This document shows positions 1-10,484 of a stretch of DNA of 64,000 nt, piece after piece; the first letter of the stretch is position 1; the number at the start of each line of letters is the position of its first letter. The notes beneath the pieces are model-generated. The model was given only the letters and a program-made list of their open reading frames with translations. It was not told where the DNA came from and made no database searches. The DNA comes from CAIWHR01 sp963846855 (GTDB taxonomy: Bacteria; Pseudomonadota; Gammaproteobacteria; Burkholderiales; Casimicrobiaceae). The translations under genes were made by a program, and so were the position numbers. Location: the NCBI GenBank assembly GCA_963846855.1, contig CAWJXK010000008.1:1860001-1924000 (forward strand). Direction: 5' to 3'.

Positions 1-1011
1 CTGCTGAAGGCGATCGCGATGATCGTCCTCGGGCTCCTGCTCGGCATCGTGGGCACCGACGTCAATTCGGGCGTGACGCGGTTCGCGTTCGACATCCCGG
101 AGCTCTCCGACGGCATCGGCGTCGTCAGCGTGGCGATGGGCCTCTTCGGATTCGCCGAGATCATCACCAATCTCGAGGGCAAGGAGAAGCGCGACATCGT
201 CGCGGCGAAGGTGAAGGGCATGTGGATCACCAAGGCGCAATTCCGTGCCGCATGGCCCGCAGTGCTTCGCGGCACCGGGCTGGGGTCGGTGCTGGGGCTC
301 CTCCCCGGCGGCGGCGCGATGCTGGCCTCGTTCGCGTCGTACGCGCTGGAGAAGAAGGTCGCGGACGACCCGAGCCGCTTCGGCAAGGGCGCGATTCAGG
401 GCGTCGCCGGCCCGGAGTCCGCGAACAATGCCGGCGCGCAGACGTCGTTCATTCCGCTGCTCACGCTCGGGATCCCGGAGAATGCCGTGATGGCGCTGAT
501 GGTCGGCGCGATGACGATCCACAGCATCCAGCCCGGGCCGCAGGTGATGACGAGCAATCCCACGCTCTTCTGGGGCCTCATCGCGTCGATGTGGGTCGGC
601 AACCTGATGCTGGTCGTGCTGAACCTGCCGCTGATCGGCATCTGGATCAAGCTGCTGCAGGTCCCCTATCGCATCCTGTATCCGGCGATCCTGCTGTTCT
701 GCTCGATCGGCGTCTTCACGATCAACAACGCGAGCTTCGATGTGCTGCAGACGGCGGCGATGGGATTCCTTGGCGTCGTGTTCGTGAAGCTCGAATGCGA
801 GCCGGCCCCTCTGCTGCTCGGGTTCGTGCTGGGCCCGATGATGGAGGAAAACCTCCGGCGCGCGCTGCTGCTCTCGCGCGGCGATCCCACCGTGTTCGTC
901 ACGCGCCCGCTCTCCCTCGTAATGCTGCTGATGGCCGCCTCGCTGCTCCTCCTCATCGTGGTGCCCAACTTCCGTCGCAAGCGCGAGGACGTGTTCGCGG
1001 AGGAAGCATGA
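1..1011 (+). CDS. tctA: Tripartite tricarboxylate transporter permease TctA, C-terminal part (5' end outside window)
   Basis: This is the large membrane subunit of a TctABC-type secondary carboxylate importer in the inner membrane. The reading frame is already open at base 1 and no family-type N terminus is present. About 336 residues remain of a family that usually has about 500, so the first third lies upstream. The diagnostic glycine-rich segment GLLPGGGAMLASF is followed by the PESANNA segment and the TLGIPE segment, then several hydrophobic helices. The stop overlaps the ATG of the next gene as ATGA, so the two are translationally coupled. The substrate (citrate, tartrate, aromatic acid or other) cannot be told from sequence. 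Confidence 0.93.
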   Translation: MLKAIAMIVLGLLLGIVGTDVNSGVTRFAFDIPELSDGIGVVSVAMGLFGFAEIITNLEGKEKRDIVAAKVKGMWITKAQFRAAWPAVLRGTGLGSVLGLLPGGGAMLASFASYALEKKVADDPSRFGKGAIQGVAGPESANNAGAQTSFIPLLTLGIPENAVMALMVGAMTIHSIQPGPQVMTSNPTLFWGLIASMWVGNLMLVVLNLPLIGIWIKLLQVPYRILYPAILLFCSIGVFTINNASFDVLQTAAMGFLGVVFVKLECEPAPLLLGFVLGPMMEENLRRALLLSRGDPTVFVTRPLSLVMLLMAASLLLLIVVPNFRRKREDVFAEEA

Positions 1012-1979
1012 ACGTCCGGCGCCTCATCGGAGTGGCCTGCGCCGCCGTCGCACTCGGCGTGGCGCCCGTATCCGCCCAGATGTATCCGTCGAAGCCCATC
1101 CGGCTGGTCGTTCCGTTTCCGCCGAGCGGCGCGACCGACATCATCGCGCGAACGCTCGCGCAGAAGCTGGGCGACGCGCTCGGCACGTCGATCGTCGTCG
1201 ACAACCGGCCCGGCGCGGGCGGAACGATCGGCTCCGACATCGTCGCCAAGGCAGCGCCGGACGGCTACACGCTGCTGATGGCGACCACGTCGACGCACTC
1301 GATCGCGCCGAGCCTGTATGCGAAGCTGCCCTACTCGGTCGAGCGCGATTTCGCGCCCGTCGTCCATGTCGCCGACGCGACGAACATCCTGGTGGTGACG
1401 CCTTCACTGCCGGCGGCGAACGTCCGCGAACTGATCGCGCTCGCCAAGGCGCGCCCGGGCGCGCTCAACTACGCGTCGTCCGGCAACGGCACCATCGTGC
1501 ACCTCACCGCCGAGCTGTTCGCGTCGTCCGCCGGAATCAAGATGACGCACGTGCCCTACAAAGGCACCGCTCTCGCGCTGACGGATCTCATGAGCGGCCA
1601 GGTCTCGATTCTCTTCGACAACATCGTCTCGGCGCTGCCGCACGTCAAAGATGGCAAGCTCAAGGCGCTGGCCGTTACCAGCGCGCGCCGCTCGCCGCTC
1701 GTTCCCGATGTGCCGACCATCGCCGAATCGGGACTGCCCGGTTTCGTCAGCGACACGTATTTCGGGATGTTCGCTCCGGCCGCGACACCGCCCGACGTCA
1801 TCGCCCGGATCAACTCGGCGGTCAACCGGATCCTCGCCACGCCGGAATTCCAGGAGCGCCTGGCCACGCTCGGCGCGCAGCCGGCGGGCGGGACGCCGGA
1901 CCAGTTCGCCGCGATCATTCGCGTCGAAACTGCAAAATGGTCCAGGGTCGTCAAGGAAGCCGGAGTCAGCACGGAATGA
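1008..1979 (+). CDS. Bug/TctC family periplasmic solute-binding protein
   Basis: Predicted extracytoplasmic receptor (323 residues) delivering a carboxylate to the TctA/TctB permease. A signal peptide ends around residue 24 at SAQ, followed by the typical Bug start YPSKPIRLVVPFPPSG and the DNRPGAGG motif. The internal YASSGNGT, HVPYKGT and DLMSGQV segments are all family hallmarks. The start was placed at the ATG that overlaps the tctA stop, because the open frame further upstream runs antiparallel to TctA coding logic and has no signal peptide. Bug proteins are greatly expanded in Burkholderiales, which is one argument for the host group. Ligand unknown. Confidence 0.95.
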   Translation: MNVRRLIGVACAAVALGVAPVSAQMYPSKPIRLVVPFPPSGATDIIARTLAQKLGDALGTSIVVDNRPGAGGTIGSDIVAKAAPDGYTLLMATTSTHSIAPSLYAKLPYSVERDFAPVVHVADATNILVVTPSLPAANVRELIALAKARPGALNYASSGNGTIVHLTAELFASSAGIKMTHVPYKGTALALTDLMSGQVSILFDNIVSALPHVKDGKLKALAVTSARRSPLVPDVPTIAESGLPGFVSDTYFGMFAPAATPPDVIARINSAVNRILATPEFQERLATLGAQPAGGTPDQFAAIIRVETAKWSRVVKEAGVSTE

Positions 1980-2031
1980 GTCACCAGGCGCCGCCTGTGG
2001 GCCATTGATTACGAGACGGAGCGAATCATCG

Positions 2032-3618
2032 ATGCCATTCGACTGGACCACACGCTATGCTTCCGGCCGCGCGCCGATCCTCGCGGCGAACGCGGTCGCG
2101 ACATCGCAGCCGCTCGCGACGCAGGCCGGCCTCTCGATGCTGCAACGGGGCGGCAACGCGGTCGACGCGGCGCTCGCGACGGCGATCGCGCTGACGGTCG
2201 TCGAGCCGTGCAGCAACGGTGTCGGCAGCGATCTCTTCGCCATCGTGTGGGACACGCGCGAGCTGGTGGGATTGAACGCCTCCGGCCGCGCCCCCGCTGC
2301 CGTCACCCCCGAACGCTATCGCGGCAAGAGCGAGATCGGCCCGCGCGGCTGGGAATCCGTCACGATTCCCGGCGCCGTTTCGGGCTGGGCCGCGTTGTCG
2401 CAACGCTTTGGTGCGCTCCCTTTCGCCGACCTGTTCGAGCCGGCGATACGCTACGCGCGCGACGGCTATCTCGTGTCGCCGGTCGTCGCCGAGAAATGGG
2501 CAGCGGCGGCGACCGTGATGCCACACGACCTCGGCTTCGCCGAGCATTTCCTGCCGCGCGGCCGCGCGCCCCGGGCCGGCGAGAAATTCTCCTGCGCGCC
2601 GATGGCGACGAGCCTCGAGGCGATCGCGTCGACCCACGGAAACGCGTTCTATCGCGGCCCGCTTGCGCAAGCGATGGCGGCCCATGCGAGCCGGCACGGC
2701 GCGCTGCACACGGTCGCGGATTTCGCTGCCCACACCGTCGACTGGGTGAGCCCGCTCGCACTCGATTACGCCGGCGCGACCGTCCACGAGATTCCGCCCA
2801 ACGGACAGGGCGTCGCGGCGCAAATGGCCCTCGGCATCCTGCGTCATTTCGACCTCGCCGCGCTGCCGCCCGACTCGGTCGCATGCCAGCACCTCGAGAT
2901 CGAGGCGATGAAGCTCGCATTCGCCGACGTGCATCGCTACGTCAGCGATCCCCGGACGATGGAAATTCCCGCCGCGGCGCTGCTGGACGCCGACTATCTC
3001 GAGGCACGGGCGAAGCTGATCGATCCGTCGAAGGCGCAGGATTTCGGACCCGGCCATCCTCCAAAGGGAGGCACCGTCTATCTCTGCGCTGCCGACGCGC
3101 GCGGGATGATGGTCTCGCTGATCCAGTCGAATTACATGGGCTTCGGCTCGGGCGTGGTTGTCCCCGGCACAGGCATCAGCCTGCAGAACCGCGGCGCGGG
3201 ATTTTCGCTGGAGCCCGGACACCCGAACGAAATCGGCGGCGGCAAGCGACCGTTCCACACGATCATTCCCGGATTCCTCACGCAGGACGGCGCGCCGCTC
3301 GCGGCGTTCGGCGTGATGGGCGGGCCGATCCAGCCACCGGGGCACGTGCAGACGCTGGTGCGGCTCCTGACGTTCGGCATGAATCCGCAGGCGGCGCTCG
3401 ATGCGCCACGCTGGAAGGTCAACGGCGGCCTTGCGATCGACCTCGAAGCGAGCGCGACGGGCGAGTTGCGCTCGGGACTCGCCGCGCTCGGCCATCGGCT
3501 GGAAGCGAAGGCCGACAGCTACATGGATTTCGGCGCCGGCCAGTTCATCGTGCGCATCGAGGGCGGCTACGCGGCGGCATCCGATCCGCGCCGCGACGGG
3601 CAGGCGGCAGGTTATTAG
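2032..3618 (+). CDS. ggt: Gamma-glutamyltransferase family protein
   Basis: N-terminal nucleophile hydrolase of the gamma-glutamyltranspeptidase family (528 residues); members cleave gamma-glutamyl bonds of glutathione-like compounds or acyl bonds of related substrates. The precursor should self-cleave before the nucleophilic threonine, here Thr348 in GGTVYLCAAD. This is followed by GSGVVVPGTGISLQNRG and the C-terminal GGPIQP segment. The early RGGNAVDAALA and EPCSNGVGSD segments match the large subunit. No clear signal peptide is visible, so this is probably the cytoplasmic soil-bacterial type rather than classic periplasmic GGT. The ATG was chosen because homologues begin near FDWTTRYAS. 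It follows the binding-protein gene by 52 bp and may be co-transcribed. Confidence 0.93.
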   Translation: MPFDWTTRYASGRAPILAANAVATSQPLATQAGLSMLQRGGNAVDAALATAIALTVVEPCSNGVGSDLFAIVWDTRELVGLNASGRAPAAVTPERYRGKSEIGPRGWESVTIPGAVSGWAALSQRFGALPFADLFEPAIRYARDGYLVSPVVAEKWAAAATVMPHDLGFAEHFLPRGRAPRAGEKFSCAPMATSLEAIASTHGNAFYRGPLAQAMAAHASRHGALHTVADFAAHTVDWVSPLALDYAGATVHEIPPNGQGVAAQMALGILRHFDLAALPPDSVACQHLEIEAMKLAFADVHRYVSDPRTMEIPAAALLDADYLEARAKLIDPSKAQDFGPGHPPKGGTVYLCAADARGMMVSLIQSNYMGFGSGVVVPGTGISLQNRGAGFSLEPGHPNEIGGGKRPFHTIIPGFLTQDGAPLAAFGVMGGPIQPPGHVQTLVRLLTFGMNPQAALDAPRWKVNGGLAIDLEASATGELRSGLAALGHRLEAKADSYMDFGAGQFIVRIEGGYAAASDPRRDGQAAGY

Positions 3619-3637
3619 CCAACCGGCACGCCGCGCG

Positions 3638-4252
3638 TCAGACGCCTCTCGCCTTCTGCGCCGCGAGCGGAAGGATTTCGGAGACCACGATGCGGCGCCG
3701 GTCCGGCTCCATCGCCGGGAGCGGCGTGGTCTCGCGCATCGACGCGTGCGAGCGCCGGGCCAGCTCGTGATAGCTCTTTGTTCCCTCGACCTTCCACGCG
3801 AGCTCGACGTCGGTGAGCGCGCGCAGCACCTTCGCCGGCATGCCGGAGACCAGCGTACGCGGCGGCACGATCATTCCGGCCTTCACGAATGCCATCGCGG
3901 CGACGATCGCCGATTCTCCTATCACCGCGTTGTCGTTCACCACGGCGTTCATGCCGACGAGCGCGTTGCGCTCGACGATGCAGCTGTGCAGGATCGCGCC
4001 GTGGCCGATGTGGCCGCCCTCGTGGACGATCGTGTCGTTGCCGGGGAAGGCGTGCAGCACGCAGGTGTCCTGGATGTTGGCACCGGCGCGGATCTCGAGC
4101 CGGCCGAAGTCGCCGCGCAGGCAGGCCGCCGGGCCGATATAGCAACCGGCGCCGACGATCACGTCGCCGATGAGAACGGCGCTCGGGTGCACGTAGGCGG
4201 ACGGGTCGACCACCGGCCGGATACCGTCGATTTCATACACGGTCAACGCCAT
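3638..4252 (-). CDS. paaY: PaaY/CaiE-type gamma-carbonic-anhydrase-fold hexapeptide protein
   Basis: Left-handed beta-helix protein of 204 residues, close in length to E. coli PaaY. Matching blocks along the chain include YEIDGIRPVV, YVHPSAVLIGDV, LRGDFGRLEIRAGANIQD, GHIGHGAILHSC and RNALVGMNAVVND, then the tail ELAWKVEGTKSYHEL. PaaY is a thioesterase-like accessory protein of phenylacetate degradation and related proteins bind metal through histidines on the helix turns. No other paa gene except the distant enoyl-CoA hydratase is nearby, so the role here is open. The ATG at 4252 is preferred over an upstream ATG because it aligns with family N termini. Convergent with ggt, 19 bp apart. Confidence 0.88.
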   Translation of the reverse strand: MALTVYEIDGIRPVVDPSAYVHPSAVLIGDVIVGAGCYIGPAACLRGDFGRLEIRAGANIQDTCVLHAFPGNDTIVHEGGHIGHGAILHSCIVERNALVGMNAVVNDNAVIGESAIVAAMAFVKAGMIVPPRTLVSGMPAKVLRALTDVELAWKVEGTKSYHELARRSHASMRETTPLPAMEPDRRRIVVSEILPLAAQKARGV

Positions 4253-4304
4253 TGCGATCCTCGGTGCAGGGGGACCGCCGATGATACGCGAAGATTCAGG
4301 AACG

Positions 4305-7300
4305 TCAGCCGAGCCACGCGCGCGCATTGCGGAAGATCCGCATCCACGGCGAATCCTCGCCCCACTCCGCGGGGTGCCACGACATCTGCACGGTGCGGAA
4401 CACCCTTTCCGGATGCGGCATCAGGATCGAGAAGCGCCCATCCGCGGTCGTGAGGCCGCGTGATGCCCAGCGGCGAGCCGTTGGCGTTGTACGGATAGCG
4501 CATCGTCGGCGCGCCGTGCCCGTCGACGAAACGCAGCGTGACGTAGGGCTGCGCCGCATCGAGCTGCGCCGCGTCGCGGAATTCCGCATAGCCTTCGCCG
4601 TGGGCGGTGACGGCGGGAATCCGGCTGCCTTCCATGCCGCGAAAGAAGAGCGATGGCGACGCGAGGACCTCGAGCACCACGAGCCGCCCCTCGTACTGCT
4701 CGGAACGGTTGCGCACGAAATGCGGCCAGTGCCCGGTGCCGGGAATGAGCTCGGAAAGGTTGCTCATCATCTGGCAACCGTTGCAGACGCCGAGCGCGAA
4801 TGCGTCGCCGCGCGCGAAGAACGCGGCGAAATCGTCGCGCGCCCGGGCATTGAACAGGATCGATTTCGCCCAGCCTTCACCCGCGCCGAGCACGTCGCCG
4901 TACGAAAATCCGCCGCAGGCGACGAACCCCTTGAACGCGGCGAGGGAACGGCGCCCCGCGAGGATGTCGCTCATGTGCACGTCGTAGGCGGCGAATCCGG
5001 CGCGGTCGAACGCGGCCGCCATCTCGACCTGTCCGTTGACCCCCTGCTCGCGCAGCACGGCAATTGCGGGGCGCGCCCCCGTCGAGATGAAGGGCGCGGC
5101 GATGTCCTGCGCGGGGTCGAACGTCAACTTCGGCGTGATGCCGGGGTCGGCGATGTCGAGGATCCGCGCGTATTCGTCGTCCGCGGCATCGGGGTTGTCC
5201 CGCATCCGCTGCATCGCGTGCGTCGTCGCCGACCAGGCGCGATGCAGGTCGACGCGCGACTCGTCGAGGAGCGTCGCGCCGTCGAACGTGATCCGGATGC
5301 GCTCGCCGTGCGTCGGCGCGCCGACCCAGTGCCCGACGAGCCCGGATTGCGCCAGCCGGGCGGCGATGGCGTCGCGATCGGCGGCGCGCACCTCCACCAC
5401 GGCGCCCAATTCCTCGGCGAACAGAACGGCGAGCGGCGTTCCCGTCTTGGGAAGCGTGATGTCGAGCCCGCAGCGCGACGCGAACGCCATCTCGGCAAGC
5501 GTCGCGAGCAGGCCGCCGTCGCCGATGTCGTGGTACGCGAGGAGGAGCCCATCTTCGTGCAGACCCTGCACGGTGGCGAAAAAGGCGGCGAGCGACGCAG
5601 CCGCATCAAGGTCCGGACAGTCATTGCCGAGTTGCCCGAAGACCTGCGCGAGCGCCGAACCGCCGAGGCGGTGCCGGCCATGGCCGAGGTCGATCCAGAG
5701 CAGCAGGGTGGGCTCTTCGCGGGCCCGAAGCTGCGGCGTCAGCACTCGGCGCGCGTCCTTCACCGGCGCGAATGCCGAGACGACGAGCGAGATCGGCGCG
5801 GTGACCGATTTCTCGACCCTGCCGTCCTGCCACGTCGTGCGCATCGACATCGAGTCCTTGCCGACGGGAATGCTGACGCCCAGCGCCGGGCAGAGCTCCA
5901 CCGCCACCGCCCGGACCGTGTCGTAGAGCGCAGCGTCCTCGCCGGGATGTCCGGCGGGCGCCATCCAGTTGGCGGAGAGCTTGATCGATGAAAGGTCGCC
6001 GATCCGGGCCGCGGCGATGTTGGTGATCGCCTCGCCGACCGCCATTCGCCCGGACGCCGGCGCGTCGATGAGCGCCAGCGGCGTGCGCTCGCCCATCGCC
6101 ATCGCCTCCCCGGCGTAGCCGTCATAGTCCATCAGCGAGACGCCGACGTCAGCGACCGGCACCTGCCAAGGCCCGACCATCGGATCGCGCGCGCAGAGCC
6201 CGCCGACCGTCCGGTCGCCGATGGTCACGAGGAACGTCTTGTCCGCCACCGCAGGGAGCTGCAGCACGCGGTACGCCGCCGTCCGGAAGTCGACGCCGCC
6301 GAGATCGAGCGGCTTCAGCGAGCGCGGCGCGTGGACGACGTCGCGCGTCATCCGCGGCGGCTTGCCGAGCAGCACGTCGAGATCCATGTCGACCGGCCGC
6401 GTGTCGAAATGCGCGTCGGTAACGACGAGCCGGTGATCCGCGCTCGCCGTGCCTACGACGGCGAAGGGGCAGCGCTCGCGCAGCGCGATCGCGCGGAATC
6501 GCTCCAGATCCCCGGTGCCAATGGCGAGGACGTAACGCTCCTGCGCCTCGTTGCACCAGATCTCGCGCGGCGCCATGCCCGGCTCCTCCGACGGAATGGC
6601 GCGCAGATCGCAGCGTGCCCCCGCACCGCCGCCATGGACGAGCTCCGGCAGCGCGTTGGAGAGTCCGCCGGCGCCGACGTCGTGGATCGACAGGATCGGA
6701 TTCGCACTGCCCTGCTGCCAGCATCGATCGATCACCTCCTGCGCGCGGCGCTGCATCTCGGCATTGCCGCGCTGAACCGAATCGAAATCGAGGTCCGCGG
6801 TATTCGTGCCCGTCGCCATCGACGACGCGGCGCCGCCGCCCATGCCGATCAGCATTCCGGGCCCGCCCAGCTGGATCAGCAGCGCGCCCGCGGGAATCGG
6901 CCGCTTGTGCGTGTGATCGGCGCGGATGTTGCCGAGGCCGCCCGCGATCATGATCGGCTTGTGGTAGCCGCGCACTTCGCCGTCGACCGATTGCTCGAAC
7001 GTGCGGAAATAGCCGACGAGATTCGGCCGCCCGAATTCGTTGTTGAATGCGGCGGCGCCGATCGGGCCTTCCTGCATGATCGACAGCGCCGAGGCGATGC
7101 GATCCGGCTTGCCGTACGGCGTTTCCCAGGGCTGCGGCAGGCCGGGGAGGCGCAGATGCGAGACCGTGAATCCCGTGAGCCCGGCCTTGGGTCGCGCGCC
7201 GACGCCGGTCGCGCCTTCGTCGCGAATCTCGCCGCCCGAACCCGTCGCCGCGCCCGGGAATGGCGCGATCGCGGTCGGATGGTTGTGCGTCTCGACCTTG

Positions 7301-8191
7301 AGCAGAATCTGCGTCGACTCGGTGTGCGGCGCATAGCGATCGTCCGCACCGGGATAAAAACGCCGCGCCATCCCGCCTTCGATCACCGCGGCGTTGTCGG
7401 CGTAGGCGACGATGGTCCCTTGCGGCGCGGCCGCGTGCGTGTGCCGGATCATCGCGAACAGGCTGTGCGGCTGCGGCGACGCCGTCGACGACCCAGCTCG
7501 CGTTGAAGATCTTGTGCCGGCAGTGCTCCGAGTTCGCCTGCGCGAACATCATGAGCTCGACGTCGGTCGGGTCGCGGCCCTCCCTGCGGAAGTTCTCCCC
7601 GAGATACGCGATCTCGTCGTCGGTGAGCGCGAGACCGAGCTCCCGGTTCGCGCGCTCGATGGCGGATGCGCCTTCGGAGAGCAGCGGCACGCGCTCCATC
7701 GGCCGAGGTGGATGGTTTTCGAACAGCGCGGCGGCATCCTCGACTGCCGGCAGCACAGCCTCGGTCATCCGATCGTGCAGCAGCGGCAGAAGCGCCGCAT
7801 GATCGTCCGCGCCAAGCGGATCGCCGTCACCATTGGCAATCCGATAGACGATGCCGCGCTCGATGCGCGTCACGGCATCGAGGCCGCAATTGCGCGCGAT
7901 GTCGGTCGCCTTCGACGACCACGGCGAGATGGTGCCGGGCCTCGGCACGACGAGCACCGGCACTCCGGACTCCGATGCCGACTCGTCGTGCGGACCGTAG
8001 GTGAGGAGCCGGTCGAGCACGCCGCGCTCGGCCGGCGCCAGCGCGCGGTTAACGAGGACGAAATGCCAGTACAGCGCGGAGATGCCGAGGACGCGGTGCT
8101 GCGGGCGGGCGCTGGCGAGTGCTGCGAGGAGCTTGGCTACGCGGAACGGCGACAGCGCGTGACGTCCGCGCAGCGAAAGTATTTGCGGCAT
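4305..8191 (-). CDS. purL: Phosphoribosylformylglycinamidine synthase PurL, two frameshifts in this sequence
   Basis: Large single-chain FGAM synthase of purine biosynthesis, converting FGAR plus glutamine and ATP to FGAM. The gene is read in three frames. N-terminal frame 8191 to about 7474 (ends CRHKIFNASWVVDG), middle frame to about 4458 (starts QPHSLFAMIRHTH, contains KVETHNHPTAI and GAATGSGGEIRDEG), last frame GLTTADGRF to MRIFRNARAWLG. The glutaminase domain shows the nucleophile motif GVCNGCQMMSNL and HPERVF. Dropping one base at each junction gives 1294 residues, essentially the E. coli length, so all domains are intact apart from the two +1 indels. Sequence error is the likeliest cause because the gene is a single-copy biosynthetic gene. 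No clear Shine-Dalgarno precedes the ATG. Confidence 0.93.
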
Positions 8192-8257
8192 GCCGGCTGG
8201 GGGGCGTAAAGCGCGATTATACGCGCTTTGCGCCGCGGCGCAGCCGCCCGCACATCC

Positions 8258-8992
8258 TCAGTGGTGCAGGATCTTCGCGAGGAACTGCTGCGCGCGCTCG
8301 GAGCGCGGCTTGCCGAAGAAGTCGTCCTGCGTCGCGTCCTCGACGATGTGACCGTGGTCCATGAAGATCACGCGATTCGCGACCTTGTGCGCGAATCCCA
8401 TCTCGTGCGTGACGACCATCATCGTCATGCCCTCTTTCGCGAGCAGCACCATGACGTCGAGCACCTCGTTGATCATCTCCGGGTCGAGCGCGGAGGTGGG
8501 CTCGTCGAACAGCATGCAGATCGGGTCCATCGACAGCGCCCGGGCGATCGCGACGCGCTGCTGCTGGCCGCCCGAAAGCTGTCCCGGAAACTTGTCCTTC
8601 TGCGCGTTGAGGCCCACCCGGTCGAGGAGCTTCAGGCCGCGCTCGCGCGCCTCGTCCTGGCTCCGGCCCAGCACCTTGATCTGAGCCAAGGTCAGGTTCT
8701 CGGTGATCGACAGATGCGGGAAGAGCTCGAAATGCTGGAACACCATCCCGACCCGGGCACGCAGCTTGGGCAGGTTCGTCTTCGGGTCGTGCACGGGGAT
8801 TCCATCGACCGTGACCTGCCCCTTCTGGAAGGGCTCCAGTGCGTTCACGCACTTGATCAGCGTCGACTTGCCCGACCCGGACGGCCCGCAGACGACGATC
8901 ACCTCGCCCTTGTCCACCTTGGTGGTGCAATCGGTCAGCACCTGGAACTGGCCGTACCACTTGGACACGTTTTCGATGTGGATCATGGGCAT
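8258..8992 (-). CDS. gltL: Glutamate/aspartate-type ABC transporter ATP-binding protein
   Basis: ATPase subunit (244 residues) of a polar amino acid ABC importer. Walker A is GPSGSGKST at residues 36-44, the signature LSGGQQQR lies near 139-146, Walker B CMLFDEP near 159-165 and the H-loop is VVTHEMGFA. The Q-loop reads VFQHFELFPHL, as in GltL/GlnQ. It is the last gene of the unit gltI-gltJ-gltK-gltL with a 10 bp gap to gltK. Glutamate/aspartate specificity rests on resemblance of the whole gene set to GltIJKL; another acidic or polar amino acid is possible. Confidence 0.93.
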   Translation of the reverse strand: MPMIHIENVSKWYGQFQVLTDCTTKVDKGEVIVVCGPSGSGKSTLIKCVNALEPFQKGQVTVDGIPVHDPKTNLPKLRARVGMVFQHFELFPHLSITENLTLAQIKVLGRSQDEARERGLKLLDRVGLNAQKDKFPGQLSGGQQQRVAIARALSMDPICMLFDEPTSALDPEMINEVLDVMVLLAKEGMTMMVVTHEMGFAHKVANRVIFMDHGHIVEDATQDDFFGKPRSERAQQFLAKILHH

Positions 8993-9002
8993 GCTGGGGT
9001 CC

Positions 9003-9686
9003 CTAACGAATGACGGCGATCTTCTTCTGCAGGTGCTTCACGCCGAACGACAGCGTGTAGCAGATCACGAAATAGACCACGGCGACGAAGAGGTACATCT
9101 CGATCAGGCGGCCGTCGCGCTGCGCGATCTTCGACGCGGCGCCGGTGAAATCGGTCGCCGAAATCACGTACACGAGCGAGGTGTCCTGGAACAGGATGAT
9201 CGTCTGCGTGAGGATCAGCGGGATCATGTTGCGGAACGCCTGCGGCAGTATCACGAGGCGCATCGCCTGCCCGTAGGTGAGCCCCAGCGCGTACGCCGAA
9301 TGCACCTGCCCGCGCGCGATCGACTGGATGCCGGCGCGCATGATCTCGCAGAAGTAGGCGGCTTCGAACATGACGAACGTGATGATCGCGGTGCGCTCCG
9401 CGCCGATCTGCGGCGGGCGCTCGCCGCCGGTGACGAGCTGGAGCACCTGCGGCATCAGGAAGAAGAACCAGAAGAGCACCAGCACCAGCGGGATCGAACG
9501 CACCAGGTTGACGTATCCGGCGGCGAACCACGCGAGCACCTTGAATGGCGACAGCCGCAGCAGCGCGAGCAGCGTTCCGAAGAAGAGGCCGCCGGCCGTC
9601 GCGATCGCCGTCAGCTGCACCGTGTAGAGGAAGCCCTTCCAGAGATAGGGCAGCGAGCGCGAGATGACGTCGAAGTCGAGGTGCAT
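9003..9686 (-). CDS. gltK: Amino-acid ABC transporter permease, GltK-like
   Basis: Inner-membrane permease of 227 residues in the HisMQ/GltK family, with hydrophobic helices throughout. The characteristic cytoplasmic EAA loop reads EIMRAGIQSIARGQVHSAYA and continues GLTYGQAMRLVILPQAFRNM. It pairs with the adjacent GltJ-like permease to make the heterodimeric channel that docks the GltL ATPase. Spacing to both neighbours is about 10 bp, consistent with one transcript. Confidence 0.92.
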   Translation of the reverse strand: MHLDFDVISRSLPYLWKGFLYTVQLTAIATAGGLFFGTLLALLRLSPFKVLAWFAAGYVNLVRSIPLVLVLFWFFFLMPQVLQLVTGGERPPQIGAERTAIITFVMFEAAYFCEIMRAGIQSIARGQVHSAYALGLTYGQAMRLVILPQAFRNMIPLILTQTIILFQDTSLVYVISATDFTGAASKIAQRDGRLIEMYLFVAVVYFVICYTLSFGVKHLQKKIAVIR

Positions 9687-9695
9687 CGCCCGCCC

Positions 9696-10433
9696 CTACT
9701 TCCCGCCCGCGATGTAGCCCGGCACCGCGACCCGGCGCTCGATCACGGCCATCAGCCGGTTGGCCGTCATCGCGATCACGATGTAGATCGCCGTCGCCGC
9801 CGAGAACGCCTCGAAGAAATGAAACGTGTACTCACCCATCTCGCGCGAGCGGAACGTGAGCTCGGCGAGGCCGATCGTCAGCGCGATCGACGAGTTCTTG
9901 ATGAGGTTCATCGTCTCGCTGGTGAGCGGCGGGATGATGATCCGGAACGCCATCGGCAGCAGCACGAAGCGATAGACCTGCGGCTGCGTGAGGCCGAGCG
10001 CCATTCCGGCCATGCGCTGGCCGCGCGGCAGCGACTGGATCCCCGCGCGCACCTGCTCGGCGATCCGGGCCGAAGTGAAGAGTCCAAGGCAGAGCACCGC
10101 AGAAAGAAACTGCGCGTTCGCGGGGTCTGTCCTGACGATCCAGGCCTTGAGCGGCGGGATGAATTCCGGGATGACGAAGTACCAGAGGAACATCTGCACC
10201 AGCAGCGGAACGTTGCGGAAGAGCTCCACCCAGGCGGTGCCGATGCGCACGAGCCAGGGCTGCTGCGTGGTGCGGATCGTCCCGACGACCGAACCGACGA
10301 CGAGCGCGATCACCCAGGCGGCCGCGGACACGCCGAGCGTCCACCAGATCCCGGAAATCAGCAGATCGAGGTAGGTCTCGCCGCCGCCGGGAATCTCCTG
10401 GAAGAAGACCCCCCAATCCAGGTTGAACTTCAC
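9696..10433 (-). CDS. gltJ: Amino-acid ABC transporter permease, GltJ-like
   Basis: Second permease (245 residues) of the importer, starting FNLDWGVFFQEIPGG like GltJ homologues. Its EAA loop is EQVRAGIQSLPRGQRMAGMA followed by LPMAFRIIIPPLTSETMNLIKNSS, the usual substrate-pathway region. It sits directly after the intercistronic hairpin at 10485-10519, so its expression is probably set lower than that of the binding protein. Confidence 0.92.
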   Translation of the reverse strand: MKFNLDWGVFFQEIPGGGETYLDLLISGIWWTLGVSAAAWVIALVVGSVVGTIRTTQQPWLVRIGTAWVELFRNVPLLVQMFLWYFVIPEFIPPLKAWIVRTDPANAQFLSAVLCLGLFTSARIAEQVRAGIQSLPRGQRMAGMALGLTQPQVYRFVLLPMAFRIIIPPLTSETMNLIKNSSIALTIGLAELTFRSREMGEYTFHFFEAFSAATAIYIVIAMTANRLMAVIERRVAVPGYIAGGK

Positions 10434-10484
10434 GGTCGCCTTCTCCCCAACCGGCCGCTATGCGCGGCGCCGCGTCTCCAACAG

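Noticed and set aside
222..1007. Long N-terminal extension in frame with the Bug binding protein
   Set aside because: It overlaps the conserved tctA coding region in another frame, and the true start has a signal peptide and an ATGA overlap.
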